Below are positions 19,226 through 28,109 of a DNA stretch of 64,000 nt, piece after piece. Both the position numbers and the translations under genes were made by a program. The first letter of the stretch is position 1; each line of letters starts with the position of its first letter. The DNA comes from Bradyrhizobium diazoefficiens (GTDB lineage Bacteria > Pseudomonadota > Alphaproteobacteria > Rhizobiales > Xanthobacteraceae): positions 496,001 through 560,000 of the forward strand of contig NZ_JAFCKW010000002.1 of assembly GCF_018129965.1 (NCBI RefSeq), given 5' to 3'. The notes beneath the pieces were generated by a model, which saw only the letters and a program-made list of their open reading frames with translations, was not told the DNA's origin and did not search any database.

Positions 19226-19774
19226 ATGTCATCTCGTTTCCCCGGTCTTTCCGGCATCCGCTTGAAAGGCCTTGCTTTATTTCTTCTGGCCCTGACTGCG
19301 CCGGTGGCCCCTGCCGCCGCGGCCGACGAGCCGGATCTGATCTTCCGCCGCTCCACCGTGTTCAAATGGATGAGCCCGAACGACAAGCTTGCCACCTATG
19401 GGCTCGACGACCCCGAAGTCGAAGGCGTCGCCTGTCATTTCACCGTGCCGGAGAAGGGGGGCTTCAAGGGCTGGCTCGGCCTTGCCGAGGAGGTCTCGGA
19501 CATCTCGCTCGCCTGCCGCCAGATCGGCCCGATCAAGTTCAAGGATAAGATGGAGCAGGGCGACGACATGTTCCGCAAGCGCCGCTCGCTGTTCTTCAAG
19601 AAGATGCAGATCGTGCGCGGCTGTGACGCCAAGCGCAACGTGCTGGTCTACATGGTCTATTCGGACAGGGTGATCGAGGGCTCGCCCAAGAACTCGACCT
19701 CGACGGTGCCGATCATGCCGTGGGGACCAGCCGACGCCAACGTCCAGAAGTGCAGTGAGTTCTTCACTCAGTAG
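19226..19774 (+). CDS. creA: CreA family secreted protein
   Basis: 182 residues from the ATG at 19226. The N-terminus is a signal peptide with a hydrophobic core (LALFLLALTAPVAPAAAA). The mature part matches CreA in its opening (STVFKWMSPNDKLATYGLDD), the central VACHFTVPEKGGFKGWLGLA, and the later FKKMQIVRGCDAKRNVLVY. Two Cys residues may form a disulfide. CreA is a periplasmic protein of unknown function found in many proteobacteria. It is a single gene, with 210 bases between its start and the divergent L,D-transpeptidase start. Confidence 0.85.
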   Translation: MSSRFPGLSGIRLKGLALFLLALTAPVAPAAAADEPDLIFRRSTVFKWMSPNDKLATYGLDDPEVEGVACHFTVPEKGGFKGWLGLAEEVSDISLACRQIGPIKFKDKMEQGDDMFRKRRSLFFKKMQIVRGCDAKRNVLVYMVYSDRVIEGSPKNSTSTVPIMPWGPADANVQKCSEFFTQ

Positions 19775-20364
19775 CGATGGCGCGCGGCTTGGCGAGATGC
19801 GAGCCGGTCAGCCGTACGAAAGCCTGCGGCGCGGCCTCAAAGCCGCGTTGCGATTGCAACGCCATCGCGCCATGTGATTGGGCGGTTTGATCCGCTCGGT
19901 CCGTCGATCGATCCGCGTCGCGCGCCGCTGCGCGATCTTGCGCCATCATGATGGCCATTCCTCACGTGCACTTGTCCGGTGATCCGGGCTTCTGGTTTCG
20001 AAGGCTTGGGTCGCAGCCGAAGCGCCCCCGGTTCGACAGGATCCAGCCTTCGTTCGGTTTCTCTTCAGCAGAGAAACGTAAAATGCGTATGAAGCGTGGA
20101 AGGCGCGCGCATGACGGCGCGCCGGCCGCCGCACGGTCCCGGGCTCGAAGAGAGCCTGTCAGGCGACGTTAAGCCGAGGCATGAGCCGTCTGAAAACATT
20201 GACGTTTTCAGCCGAATGTGTCGTTACCGCCGGCGCGGCGAAACAATTCTCATAAAGACGAAACCATTTTCCGCTTTTGGCGCATCACGGCCGAAACCGC
20301 CCATGGTTATCAACGTCACAGCGACGACAGCGAACTGCCGGCCACGAGATCGAGGGACACGACC
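19775..20364. promoter_or_regulatory. 590-base gap before the small secreted genes, with a perfect palindrome
   Basis: I find no supportable gene here. The most regular site is CTGAAAAC-ATTGAC-GTTTTCAG (20190-20211), a perfect 8-base inverted repeat with a 6-base spacer, about 150 bases before the next start codon. It could bind a dimeric regulator. The rest has no clear terminator for creA and no coding signal that stands out. Confidence 0.45.
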
Positions 20365-20529
20365 ATGCGCGCGCTCAGCTTCATCCTCGTGTTCGGCTTT
20401 GTGTTCGCCGGATCATCATTCGCAGGTTCGCCGGAGGGCAGCCTTCCCGGCGTCGGTACCTTCCAGTACAGCGGCTCACCTGCCGCGAGCAACTCGCCGC
20501 AGCCGATCGTGGTCGCCGCGCGGTTCTGA
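20365..20529 (+). CDS. Small secreted protein (54 aa)
   Basis: The ATG at 20365 opens a clear signal peptide (MRALSFILVFGFVFAGSSFA) with a likely cleavage after residue 20, leaving a 34-residue mature peptide (GSPEGSLPGVGTFQY and so on) with no Cys. It has no recognised domain. The start is preceded by GAGGGACACGACC, a weak ribosome site. It lies 34 bases before another small secreted gene on the same strand, so they may be co-transcribed. Function unknown. Confidence 0.6.
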   Translation: MRALSFILVFGFVFAGSSFAGSPEGSLPGVGTFQYSGSPAASNSPQPIVVAARF

Positions 20530-20563
20530 TCGCCACCAGGAAAAGCAGTCGACAAAGGCCATC

Positions 20564-20926
20564 ATGATCGTTCGCTTGTGCGCCGTAGCCTTCGCCTCCC
20601 TTCTGACGGTCAATGCAGCCCAGGCACAGGTGCGGGCTCCTTCTCGGCTGCCTGATCCTCGCATCGAGTTCGTGCGTCAATGCGCACCGCGCATGATCGG
20701 GCGCTGGGAGCATCCGGAGGAAGTCTGCGGCTGCCTGCACGACCATGCTGCTGCCGTCGTCGAGGACCGCGATCTGCGCGAGGCGCTGCTGCGCGGCATC
20801 AGCGAGACCGGCGTGCCGACGATCGAATCCGATTGGGTGCCGGCGGCCAAGCAGAGCGAGATTGGCCCGACCTTTACCAAGATCGCCAAGCCGACCTTGC
20901 AGTGCATGTTCGATCCGGCGAAGTAG
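20564..20926 (+). CDS. Small secreted protein with conserved Cys pair (120 aa)
   Basis: 120 residues starting at the ATG at 20564. A signal peptide (MIVRLCAVAFASLLTVNAAQA) is followed by about 98 residues that contain a CAPRM segment, VCGCLHDHAAAV and a C-terminal LQCMFDPAK. The Cys pattern (four in the mature part) suggests disulfides in the periplasm. I recognise no domain. It sits downstream of the 54-residue secreted gene and converges with the 80-residue gene on the other strand, with only 12 bases between stops. Confidence 0.65.
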   Translation: MIVRLCAVAFASLLTVNAAQAQVRAPSRLPDPRIEFVRQCAPRMIGRWEHPEEVCGCLHDHAAAVVEDRDLREALLRGISETGVPTIESDWVPAAKQSEIGPTFTKIAKPTLQCMFDPAK

Positions 20927-20938
20927 CGCTTCTTCCGT

Positions 20939-21181
20939 TTATTTGGTTTTTGGACCGAACCGCGACACACATGCGCTGGTCCGCGCCACGCCCTTGTCGG
21001 TCATCTTCGCCCCGCGCACTTCCTTGACCTGTCCGGCCGGGCAGGTTCCGTCATCCACGAGTACACGCTGGCCTAGCTTGAGATCGGCGATATCCTCCAC
21101 GCGCCCGACCGTGGCCGCATGCGCCGTTGCGCCGGGTGCGCTCAAGATCAGGAGCAAAAGGGCTGTGCGGCGGAGTGACAT
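20939..21181 (-). CDS. Small exported protein (80 aa), DUF6719-like
   Basis: 80 residues if started at the ATG at 21181 (MSLRRTALLLLILSAPGATAHA), which begins a signal peptide cleaved near AHA. An AGGAG lies just upstream. The mature part (VGRVEDIADLKLGQRVLVDD, then GTCPAGQVKEVRG and SACVSRF) has two Cys residues that could pair. It resembles a short rhizobial family named DUF6719, but this is from memory of the pattern and should be treated as tentative. Function unknown. Confidence 0.6.
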   Translation of the reverse strand: MSLRRTALLLLILSAPGATAHAATVGRVEDIADLKLGQRVLVDDGTCPAGQVKEVRGAKMTDKGVARTSACVSRFGPKTK

Positions 21182-21262
21182 GATGAGAGCTCCTGGAATT
21201 GAGGCCGCAATGTAGGGAGCGCCGCGCGATTCTGACAGCAAAGTTCATTACGTCCCCCGGGC

Positions 21263-22717
21263 CTATGTCTTCCTCCGGCCCAGGGCGATGCGCGATTCCT
21301 GCGCGAGCCGTTTGGCTGACGCCATCAGCTTTGGAACCGTGTGCCCCGAAAATCCCAGCACGAAGCCGGGCAGGGGTCGCGCGCGCGAATAGGTATCGGC
21401 CAGGAGCCAGCCTTCCGCGCCGGCCGCCCGTTTTGCTGTCTCGGCCACCGACAGGTCAACCGAAGGATCGAACCGGGCGACCAGGTGCAACCCCTGCGAC
21501 GGGACTGGCACTGACAGTGCGCCGTCGGATACGGCTTCCAGTGTCTCGGCCAGCGCATCGCGCGCCTCGCGATAGAGTTTTCGCACCCGTTTCAGGTTCG
21601 CGGCGAACGCGCCGGAATTGAGCATGTCGGCGACCGCGCCTTCCATCAGCGTTCCTGGAAAGCGGTCGAGCGCAGCGCGCGTGGCCGTCACGTCGGCGAT
21701 GAGGCGCTCGGGCAGGGCGCAATAGCCGATGCGCAGGCCGGGAAACAGCGTCTTGGCGAAGGTGCCCATGTAGATCACGCGCTGGAGCTGATCGATTCCG
21801 GCGAGAGACATCAGCGGCGCGCCGTCATAGCGGAACTCGCTGTCGTAATCGTCTTCCAGCACGAAGGCGCCGGCCTGCCTTGCCCAATCCAGCAGTTCGA
21901 GCCGTCGCGGCATCGACATCTGCACCCCCAGCGGAAACTGATGCGATGGCGTCACATAGGCCGCACGTGCGGACGGCGCGGCAGTGCGCCCCTTGGCGAC
22001 GCGCATGCCATGTTCATCGACGGGAACAGACACGGCGCGATAGCCGCAATGCGCGATGGTGTTGCGAGCGGCGGGATAGCCGGGATCCTCACACCAGACC
22101 TGGTCGCCCGGCTGCAGGATCGCACTCAGTACGATGCGCAGCGCGTGCAGCGTGCCTGTCGTCAGCATGATCTGATCGGGATCGCAGCGCAGGCCGCGTG
22201 CCGACAACAGATGATCGGCGATCGCCGCGCGCAGCTCGCAGCTGCCGCGTGGATCGCCATAGTGCAGATGCTCGGAGCCGAAGACGCGCATGCGCCGACC
22301 GACGAAAGCACGAAATTGCTGCAGGGCGCGCGCGTCGATAAGGGTGCAGCCTAGCGAGAACGCGCCCTGCCTGGGGGCTTCGATCACGACCATCGCCTTC
22401 TTCGGTTCGGCCGCGCGAGCCGGAATGCGCGCGGCGACGAACATCCCGGAACCGACAGTTGCCTCGGCAAAGCCGTCCGCGATCAGCCGTTCATAGGCGA
22501 TGACGACGGCGTTACGGCCGAAGCCCGTCTGCTTCGCGAGGGTCCGTGATGGCGGCAGCGGCTCGCCGGGCCTCACGAGGCCGGCCACGATCATCTCGCA
22601 CAGCGCCTGGTAAAGGCGGTGCGCGGCGGAGGCGCCGGCCGTGATGTGCGGACCAGTGAGGTCGAGCGGCAATTCGGCCTTGGCGGGTGGGGAGGAATTG
22701 GTCGGAATTTTTTGCAT
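21263..22717 (-). CDS. MocR/PdxR-type regulator (GntR HTH plus aminotransferase fold)
   Basis: 484 residues from the ATG at 22717 (MQKIPTNSSPPAKAELPLDL). The N-terminal winged helix (about residues 25-95) contains RLYQALCEMIVAGLVRPGEP and SRTLAKQTGFGRNAVVIAYE. The rest is a fold-type I aminotransferase domain with VLEDDYDSEFRYDG and the PLP-binding lysine in GTFAKTLFPGLRIGY. Such proteins sense pyridoxal phosphate or related amines and control neighbouring genes. It diverges from a flavin-binding split-barrel protein with only 74 bases between starts, the usual arrangement for MocR with its target. I infer that pairing. Confidence 0.9.
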   Translation of the reverse strand: MQKIPTNSSPPAKAELPLDLTGPHITAGASAAHRLYQALCEMIVAGLVRPGEPLPPSRTLAKQTGFGRNAVVIAYERLIADGFAEATVGSGMFVAARIPARAAEPKKAMVVIEAPRQGAFSLGCTLIDARALQQFRAFVGRRMRVFGSEHLHYGDPRGSCELRAAIADHLLSARGLRCDPDQIMLTTGTLHALRIVLSAILQPGDQVWCEDPGYPAARNTIAHCGYRAVSVPVDEHGMRVAKGRTAAPSARAAYVTPSHQFPLGVQMSMPRRLELLDWARQAGAFVLEDDYDSEFRYDGAPLMSLAGIDQLQRVIYMGTFAKTLFPGLRIGYCALPERLIADVTATRAALDRFPGTLMEGAVADMLNSGAFAANLKRVRKLYREARDALAETLEAVSDGALSVPVPSQGLHLVARFDPSVDLSVAETAKRAAGAEGWLLADTYSRARPLPGFVLGFSGHTVPKLMASAKRLAQESRIALGRRKT

Positions 22718-22791
22718 GGAATTGGCACTATCGCAGACCAAATCGACCGCTACAAACACTCTTCAATTGTTCCCATCCGACAGGAGCGGCC

Positions 22792-23517
22792 GTGAGCCAG
22801 ACTGAAACCCAGAAGTCCTATCCGACGTCGGCGCGCAACCAGGTGAAGCGCCGGCACGACCGCGGCTTCTACGATCATGAGACCGTTCATCGCATCCTGG
22901 ATTCTTCGATGTTGTGCCACGTCTCCTACGTCATCGACGGCCAGCCCTATTGCACGCCGACCTTCTTCTGGCGCGAAGGGACGAAGCTGTACTGGCACGG
23001 CTCGAGCGCGAGCCGCATGCTGCGCAACCAGACCAGCGGCGAACGCGTGTGCCTCACGGTCGCGCATCTCGACAGCCTCGTGCTGGCGCGCTGCGGCTTC
23101 AACCATTCGGCCGACTACCGTGCCGTGATGGCGTTCGGCTCGGCCTATCTCGTGACCGATCCCGAGGAGAAAGAGCGCGCGGTGATCGCGATGGTCGACC
23201 GCTTCTTCCCCGATCGCACCGCGAGCCTGCGGGCCAGCAACACGCAGGAGATCAAGGCGACCTCGTTCATCGCCATGGAGATCGAGGAGGCCTCGGCCAA
23301 AGTTCGCACCAAGGGTGTCGCGGACGACGATGAGGATTACGCGCTGCCGATCTATGCCGAGCGCATTCCCGTGCGGACCGTGCTCGGTGCGCCGGAGCCG
23401 TGTCCGCGTCTGCTCGACGGCGTGAGCCGGCCTGCGACACTGAATGGCTATTATGAAGGCCGTCTGCTCGAAGATGCATTGCGGGATGCATATTTTGTGG
23501 AGTACCCGAACGGCTGA
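22792..23517 (+). CDS. Pyridoxamine 5'-phosphate oxidase family (flavin-binding split barrel) protein
   Basis: 241 residues with a GTG start at 22792, preceded by CAGGAG. The product has the split-barrel pattern of flavin-binding PNPOx-like proteins: LDSSMLCHVSYVIDGQPYCT, then LYWHGSSASRMLRNQTSGE. No pyridoxamine-specific signature is apparent and many members are flavin reductases or NimA-like proteins. It faces a MocR regulator, which suggests a B6 or amine link. The downstream M20 deacylase gene begins 51 bases after its stop and could be in the same unit. Confidence 0.78.
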   Translation: MSQTETQKSYPTSARNQVKRRHDRGFYDHETVHRILDSSMLCHVSYVIDGQPYCTPTFFWREGTKLYWHGSSASRMLRNQTSGERVCLTVAHLDSLVLARCGFNHSADYRAVMAFGSAYLVTDPEEKERAVIAMVDRFFPDRTASLRASNTQEIKATSFIAMEIEEASAKVRTKGVADDDEDYALPIYAERIPVRTVLGAPEPCPRLLDGVSRPATLNGYYEGRLLEDALRDAYFVEYPNG

Positions 23518-23568
23518 AATCGGTTAGCTTGCGCGCTCTTCGTTTTGTTGAACGCCTGGAGCAGCCTG

Positions 23569-24846
23569 ATGAATGCCGAAACGCAGCAGAGGATTCTTGA
23601 CGCCGTCGATACCGGCTTCGAGGCCCAGCTGGCGACCACACGTGATTTCGTTGCGATCCCTTCGACCCGCGGGGCGGAGGGGCCGTGCCAGGACATGATC
23701 GGCGACCTCCTGCGCGAGCGCGGTTACGAGGTCGACGACTGGCACATCAATGTCGACGATCTCAAGGACCTGCGCGGCTTCGGGCCGATCGAGCACGATT
23801 TCTCCAGGGCGCGCTCGGTGGTGGGCACCTACCGCCCGCAGACCAATGCCGGCAAATCGCTGATCCTCCAGGGGCATTGCGACGTGGTGCCCGCGGGCCC
23901 GCTGGAGTTGTGGGAAACACCGCCGTTCTCGCCGGTCATCAAGGACGGCAAGATGTTCGGCCGTGGCGCCTGCGACATGAAGTCGGGCACGATCGGCGCG
24001 CTCTATGCCCTCGATGCGATCAAGGCGGCGGGCCTGAAGCCCACCGCGCGGATTCACTTCCAGTCGGTCATCGAGGAGGAGAGCACCGGCGTCGGCGCGC
24101 TCTCGACGCTTCAGCGCGGCTACCGCGCGGACGCCTGCTTCATCCCGGAGCCCACCAACGGCAAGATGGTGCGTTCGCAGGTCGGCGTGATCTGGTTTCG
24201 CCTGAGAGTGAAGGGGCATCCCGTCCACGTTGCGCATGCCGGTTCGGGCGCAAATGCGATCATGGCGGCCTACCATCTGATCCAGGCGCTGCAGAAGCTC
24301 GAGATTGAGTGGAACGAGCGCGCCAAGGCCGATCGCCACTTCAAGACATTGAACCATCCGATCAACCTCAATCCCGGCATCATCAAGGGCGGTGACTGGG
24401 CGTCCAGCGTACCGGCCTGGTGCGACGTCGACTGTCGTATCGCCGTGTTGCCCGGTTGGTCGATCGCGGATCACCAGAAGGAGATTCTGGCCTGCGTCGC
24501 GGCCGCTTCGCGCAACCACCGCTTCCTCGCCAACAATCCGCCCGAAGTCGAATGGTCCGGATTCCTGTCGGAAGGCTATGAGCTGACTGATTCCGCCGCG
24601 CCCGAAGCCGCGTTCGGCAAGGCGTTCGACAAGGTCTATGGCGGGGCGGTCCACGATCTCGTCTTCACCGCGCTCACCGACACCCGCTTCTACGGCCTCA
24701 ACTATGGCATCCCGAGCCTGTGCTTCGGCGCCAGCGGCGGCGAGATGCACGGCTTTAACGAATTCGTCGACCTCGATTCGTTGAAGAAGTCGACCAAGGC
24801 GATGGCGCTGTTCATCGCGGAGTGGTGCGGGGTGGAGAAAGCGTAG
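23569..24846 (+). CDS. M20 family deacylase (ArgE/DapE type)
   Basis: 425 residues from the ATG at 23569 (MNAETQQRILDAVDTGFEAQ), with GGAGC upstream. Metal-binding signatures are all present: LQGHCDVVPAG (His-x-Asp near residues 103-105), GRGACDMKSGT (bridging Asp near 137), IEEESTG (catalytic Glu pair near 173), and a late His in SGGEMHGFNE. These two-zinc enzymes remove acyl groups from amino acids such as N-acetylornithine or succinyl-diaminopimelate. No neighbouring arginine or lysine genes are present, so the substrate is open. Confidence 0.83.
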   Translation: MNAETQQRILDAVDTGFEAQLATTRDFVAIPSTRGAEGPCQDMIGDLLRERGYEVDDWHINVDDLKDLRGFGPIEHDFSRARSVVGTYRPQTNAGKSLILQGHCDVVPAGPLELWETPPFSPVIKDGKMFGRGACDMKSGTIGALYALDAIKAAGLKPTARIHFQSVIEEESTGVGALSTLQRGYRADACFIPEPTNGKMVRSQVGVIWFRLRVKGHPVHVAHAGSGANAIMAAYHLIQALQKLEIEWNERAKADRHFKTLNHPINLNPGIIKGGDWASSVPAWCDVDCRIAVLPGWSIADHQKEILACVAAASRNHRFLANNPPEVEWSGFLSEGYELTDSAAPEAAFGKAFDKVYGGAVHDLVFTALTDTRFYGLNYGIPSLCFGASGGEMHGFNEFVDLDSLKKSTKAMALFIAEWCGVEKA

Positions 24847-24867
24847 GCCTCTCCGCGACTTCGAATA

Positions 24868-24952
24868 GGGTGGGCAAAGGCGCATTTGCGCCGTGCCCAC
24901 CAACTTCTTCACGTCCGAACGAAGAGGTGGGCACGCTTCGCTTTGCCCACCC
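24868..24952. repeat. 85-bp palindromic intergenic repeat
   Basis: The ends are a perfect 12-base inverted pair, GGGTGGGCAAAG (24868-24879) and CTTTGCCCACCC (24941-24952), with an inner pair GTGCCCAC / GTGGGCAC. The element falls between the deacylase and the kynurenine operon. Similar GTGGGCAAAG-type repeats are widespread in Bradyrhizobium intergenic DNA. It may form a hairpin terminator-like structure. Confidence 0.75.
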
Positions 24953-25029
24953 GACGAATTCTCCGTACGAGATAAGATCCACTGCCGGATCGCGCAAATG
25001 CTGCCCAATCCACCGGCTTCCCCAAATCC

Positions 25030-25041
25030 TTTAAGCTTAAA
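25030..25041. promoter_or_regulatory. AT-rich palindrome upstream of the kynurenine operon
   Basis: TTTAAGCTTAAA is a perfect 12-base palindrome in a GC-rich genome, 68 bases before the first kyn start codon. The surrounding CCTTTAAGCTTAAAATAAAG is also AT-rich. In other bacteria kyn genes are controlled by an Lrp-type regulator, KynR, but none is encoded next to them here. Operator function is inference. Confidence 0.4.
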
Positions 25042-25109
25042 ATAAAGACTAGGATGCCGCCCTGACCGGTGGCAGACTGGCGTCGTTGGACGAGTCCCTG
25101 GGAGTTACA

Positions 25110-25919
25110 ATGCGCGATTGGGATGACGCTTACGCCAATTCGGCCCATATCCCCGGCTCGGACAAGATGCCGGCGCAATGGGCGGAGCGGGCGGCGGCTT
25201 ACCGGGCCGGACTGAAGGATTTTCACTTTGACATCGCCTACGGCTCCAGCGAACGCCAGCGGCTCGATCTGGTCGTCCCTGACGGCGACAGTAAGGGCCT
25301 CGTCGTGTTCGTGCACGGCGGCTACTGGATGCGGTTCGACAAATCGACCTGGACCGATCTCGCTGAGGGCGCGCGGCAACATGGCTGGACGGTGGCGCTG
25401 CCGAGCTACACCCTGACGCCGGCCGCACGGATCTCTGACATCACCGCGGAAATCTCTGCCGCGATCGCCAAGGCCGCTTCGATCGTCGCAGGTCCGATTC
25501 GGCTCGCCGGCCATTCGGCCGGCGGCCATCTCGTCACGCGGATGCTGTGCGACGATAGCCGGCTGGAGCCCGCCGTCTTCAACCGTATCGCCAGCACGCT
25601 CTCGATCAGCGGTCTGCACGATCTGCGTCCGCTTCTGAAGACGAAGATGAACGAGACGCTGCGCATGACCCTGGAGGAGGCGACGCTCGAAAGCGCCGCG
25701 TTGCACATGCCGCGCGGACATTTGCCCGTCACCGCCTGGGTCGGTGGCAGCGAGCGGCCGGAATTCATTCGCCAGTCCGATCTCATGGCCAATGTCTGGA
25801 CCGGATTCGACGTGCCGACACGCCTCGTCGTCGATCCCGGGCTGAACCATTTCACCGTGATCGACGGACTGAAGGATCCGTCGTCACCGATCACCGCGCG
25901 CCTGATTGGCCTCGACTGA
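25110..25919 (+). CDS. Alpha/beta hydrolase, probable kynurenine formamidase
   Basis: 269 residues from the ATG at 25110 ([20 protein letters not shown]), a typical start for these proteins. It carries the oxyanion motif FVHGGYWM and the nucleophile elbow [11 protein letters not shown] (Ser), with a C-terminal His in [11 protein letters not shown]. This is the alpha/beta hydrolase type of formamidase rather than the metal-dependent KynB cyclase fold. It is the first gene of a three-gene set with tryptophan dioxygenase and kynureninase. In that context it should convert N-formylkynurenine to kynurenine. Confidence 0.83.
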   Translation: MRDWDDAYANSAHIPGSDKMPAQWAERAAAYRAGLKDFHFDIAYGSSERQRLDLVVPDGDSKGLVVFVHGGYWMRFDKSTWTDLAEGARQHGWTVALPSYTLTPAARISDITAEISAAIAKAASIVAGPIRLAGHSAGGHLVTRMLCDDSRLEPAVFNRIASTLSISGLHDLRPLLKTKMNETLRMTLEEATLESAALHMPRGHLPVTAWVGGSERPEFIRQSDLMANVWTGFDVPTRLVVDPGLNHFTVIDGLKDPSSPITARLIGLD

Positions 25920-25947
25920 CGCGAGGGACGATCGAAAGGGCATTGCC

Positions 25948-26787
25948 ATGACGTCCAGCAATTACGATCCCGCAAGCGAAGGCGCCGAGACAGATTTCGC
26001 CCGGCGCATGTCCTACGGCGACTATCTGGCGCTGGACGCGATCCTCGGCGCGCAGCATCCGCTCTCGGAAGCCCATGACGAGATGCTGTTCATCATCCAG
26101 CATCAGACCACCGAGTTGTGGATGCGGCTTGCCATTCACGAACTGGCGGCCGCGCGCCGCGCGATTGCAAAGGACGAGGTCGCGCCGGCGATGAAGATGC
26201 TGGCACGGATGTCGCGAATCTTCGAGCAGCTCAACGGCGCCTGGGACGTGCTACGCACCATGACGCCGAGCGAATACACCCGCTTTCGCTCCCAGCTTGG
26301 CCAGTCCTCGGGCTTCCAGTCGCGGCAATACCGGCTGATCGAATTCCTGCTCGGCAACCGCAACCACGCCATGCTCAAGCCGCATGCGCATGATGTGGAG
26401 ACGACGAAGCTGCTCGAAGCCGAGCTCGCGACCCCGAGCCTCTACGATGAGGTGCTGCGGCTCGCCGACCGCAACGGATTGAAGATGCCGCCGGCGGTGC
26501 TGGCGCGGGACGTCCGAGAGACACACAGCTTCAACGAGGGCGTCTTGCAGGCCTGGCGCCAGGTCTACGAGGCTCCCGAAACGCACTGGATGCTCTACGA
26601 GGTCGCCGAAAAGCTGGTCGACTTCGAGGATTACTTTCGCCGCTGGCGCTTCAACCACGTTACCACGGTCGAGCGCGTCATCGGCTTCAAGCGCGGCACC
26701 GGAGGGACCGGCGGCGTCAGCTATCTCAAGCGCATGCTGGAGGTCGAACTGTTCCCGGAGCTCTGGCGTGTGCGCACGATATTGTAG
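25948..26787 (+). CDS. kynA: Tryptophan 2,3-dioxygenase
   Basis: 279 residues from the ATG at 25948 ([20 protein letters not shown]), with GAAAGGG upstream; a longer start would overlap the previous gene by 14 bases. The haem enzyme's conserved elements are visible: [20 protein letters not shown] and [19 protein letters not shown] near the N-terminus (the second includes a distal-pocket His), [17 protein letters not shown] in the middle, and the C-terminal [12 protein letters not shown] with proximal His in [18 protein letters not shown]. It cleaves the indole ring of L-tryptophan to N-formylkynurenine. Confidence 0.97.
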   Translation: MTSSNYDPASEGAETDFARRMSYGDYLALDAILGAQHPLSEAHDEMLFIIQHQTTELWMRLAIHELAAARRAIAKDEVAPAMKMLARMSRIFEQLNGAWDVLRTMTPSEYTRFRSQLGQSSGFQSRQYRLIEFLLGNRNHAMLKPHAHDVETTKLLEAELATPSLYDEVLRLADRNGLKMPPAVLARDVRETHSFNEGVLQAWRQVYEAPETHWMLYEVAEKLVDFEDYFRRWRFNHVTTVERVIGFKRGTGGTGGVSYLKRMLEVELFPELWRVRTIL

Positions 26788-26794
26788 AGATGCC

Positions 26795-27997
26795 ATGACC
26801 AGATATCGCGTCTACGACGACACCAAGGCTCTGTTTCATCTGCCCGAAGGCGTCATCTATCTCGACGGCAATTCGCTCGGCGCGCTGCCGCTGGGCGTTG
26901 CCGAGCGCGTCAATCGCGTGATCACGACCGAGTGGGGCAACGAGCTGATCCGCGCCTGGAACAGTGCAGGCTGGTATGCCCAGCCGCGCCATGTCGGCGA
27001 TCGCATCGCGCGGCTGATCGGTGCGGAAGCCGGCTCCGTGATGGTCGGCGACACGCTGTCCCTGAAAGTCTATCAGGCCCTGGCTGCCGCGCTCGACATG
27101 AACGCATCGCGCAAGGTCGTGGTCTCGGACACCGGCAATTTCCCGACGGATCTCTACATGGCCGAGGGCCTGATCGCGACGCTCGGTCGCGGCCATCAAT
27201 TGCGCCTCGTGGCGCCCGAGGAGATCGAGGCGGCATTGTCGGAGGAGGTCGCGGTCCTGTACATCACCGAGGTCGACTATCGAACCGGACGGCGCCACGA
27301 CATGGCGAAGCTGACCGCGAAAGCACATGCGCTCGGTATCGTCACTGTCTGGGATCTCGCCCATTCCGCCGGTGCGGTACCGGTCGATCTCGTGGGCTGC
27401 GGTGCAGATTTCGCGGCGGGCTGCACCTACAAATACATCAATGCCGGCCCCGGCTCGCCGGCCTTCCTCTACGTCGCGCCGCGCCACGCCGACACCGCGC
27501 GCGCTGCTCTGTCCGGCTGGATGGGGCACGAGAAGCCGTTTGCCTTCGAGCTTGGCTATGCGGCGGCGGGCGGCGTCGAGCGCATGCGGGTCGGCACGCC
27601 GCCTGTGCTGGCGATGGCGGCCCTGGAAGCCTCGCTCGACATCTGGGATCGCGTCGACATCGCGGAGGTCAGAACCAGGTCGCTGGCGCTCGGCGATCTC
27701 CTGATCGCGGAGGTCGAGCGCCGTTGCCCGTCGTTGAAGCTCGTGACGCCACGCTCGCATGAGCGTCGCGGTTCGCAAATCTCCTTCGCGTTCGACGGCG
27801 GTTATGCAGCGATGCAGGCACTGATCGCCCGGGGCGTCATCGGCGACTTCCGCGCGCCCGACATCATGCGGTTCGGAATCACGCCGCTCTATATTGGCGA
27901 GAGCGAGGTCATGCGGGCTGCCGAGATCATTGAGGACGTGATCTCGGGCGAGGTGTGGCGCCGGCCGGAGTATCAGGTCGTCAACGCGGTGACGTGA
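26795..27997 (+). CDS. kynU: Kynureninase
   Basis: 400 residues from the ATG at 26795 (MTRYRVYDDTKALFHLPEGV), seven bases after the tryptophan dioxygenase stop. It is a fold-type I PLP enzyme: IYLDGNSLGALPLGV near the start, VWDLAHSAGAVPVDL with the PLP-contacting Asp, and the PLP lysine in FAAGCTYKYINAGPGSPAFL. It cleaves kynurenine to anthranilate and alanine. With the two preceding genes it completes the tryptophan-to-anthranilate route. No kynurenine monooxygenase follows, so the anthranilate branch rather than quinolinate is indicated. Confidence 0.96.
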   Translation: MTRYRVYDDTKALFHLPEGVIYLDGNSLGALPLGVAERVNRVITTEWGNELIRAWNSAGWYAQPRHVGDRIARLIGAEAGSVMVGDTLSLKVYQALAAALDMNASRKVVVSDTGNFPTDLYMAEGLIATLGRGHQLRLVAPEEIEAALSEEVAVLYITEVDYRTGRRHDMAKLTAKAHALGIVTVWDLAHSAGAVPVDLVGCGADFAAGCTYKYINAGPGSPAFLYVAPRHADTARAALSGWMGHEKPFAFELGYAAAGGVERMRVGTPPVLAMAALEASLDIWDRVDIAEVRTRSLALGDLLIAEVERRCPSLKLVTPRSHERRGSQISFAFDGGYAAMQALIARGVIGDFRAPDIMRFGITPLYIGESEVMRAAEIIEDVISGEVWRRPEYQVVNAVT

Positions 27998-28049
27998 GGC
28001 GCCATGCGTGGCGCCCGGTTTCATTTGCAAGCGTAAAGCTATCGCCATC

Positions 28050-28109
28050 GCCCTTCGAGGCTCCCTGCCGGTGCTTCGCACCGCGCAGCTCGTACCTCAG
28101 GATGACGGG
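28050..28109. repeat. Short Bradyrhizobium-type intergenic repeat
   Basis: The stretch begins CCCTTCGAGGCTCCC and ends ACCTCAGGATGACGGG. It has CCTTCGAGG and CCTCAGGATGACGG tips that I recognise as a widespread rhizobial repeat, with an internal GGTGCTTCGCACC hairpin. It lies between the convergent kynureninase and binding-protein genes and may act as a bidirectional terminator. No T-tract is present. Confidence 0.55.

Noticed and set aside
17651..19774. Very long plus-strand open frame through the L,D-transpeptidase and creA genes
   Set aside because: The first part is antisense to the transpeptidase and only the creA part is protein-like with a signal peptide.
19764..19958. 64-codon minus-strand frame after creA
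   Set aside because: No ribosome site, no signal peptide and no pattern; it overlaps the end of creA.
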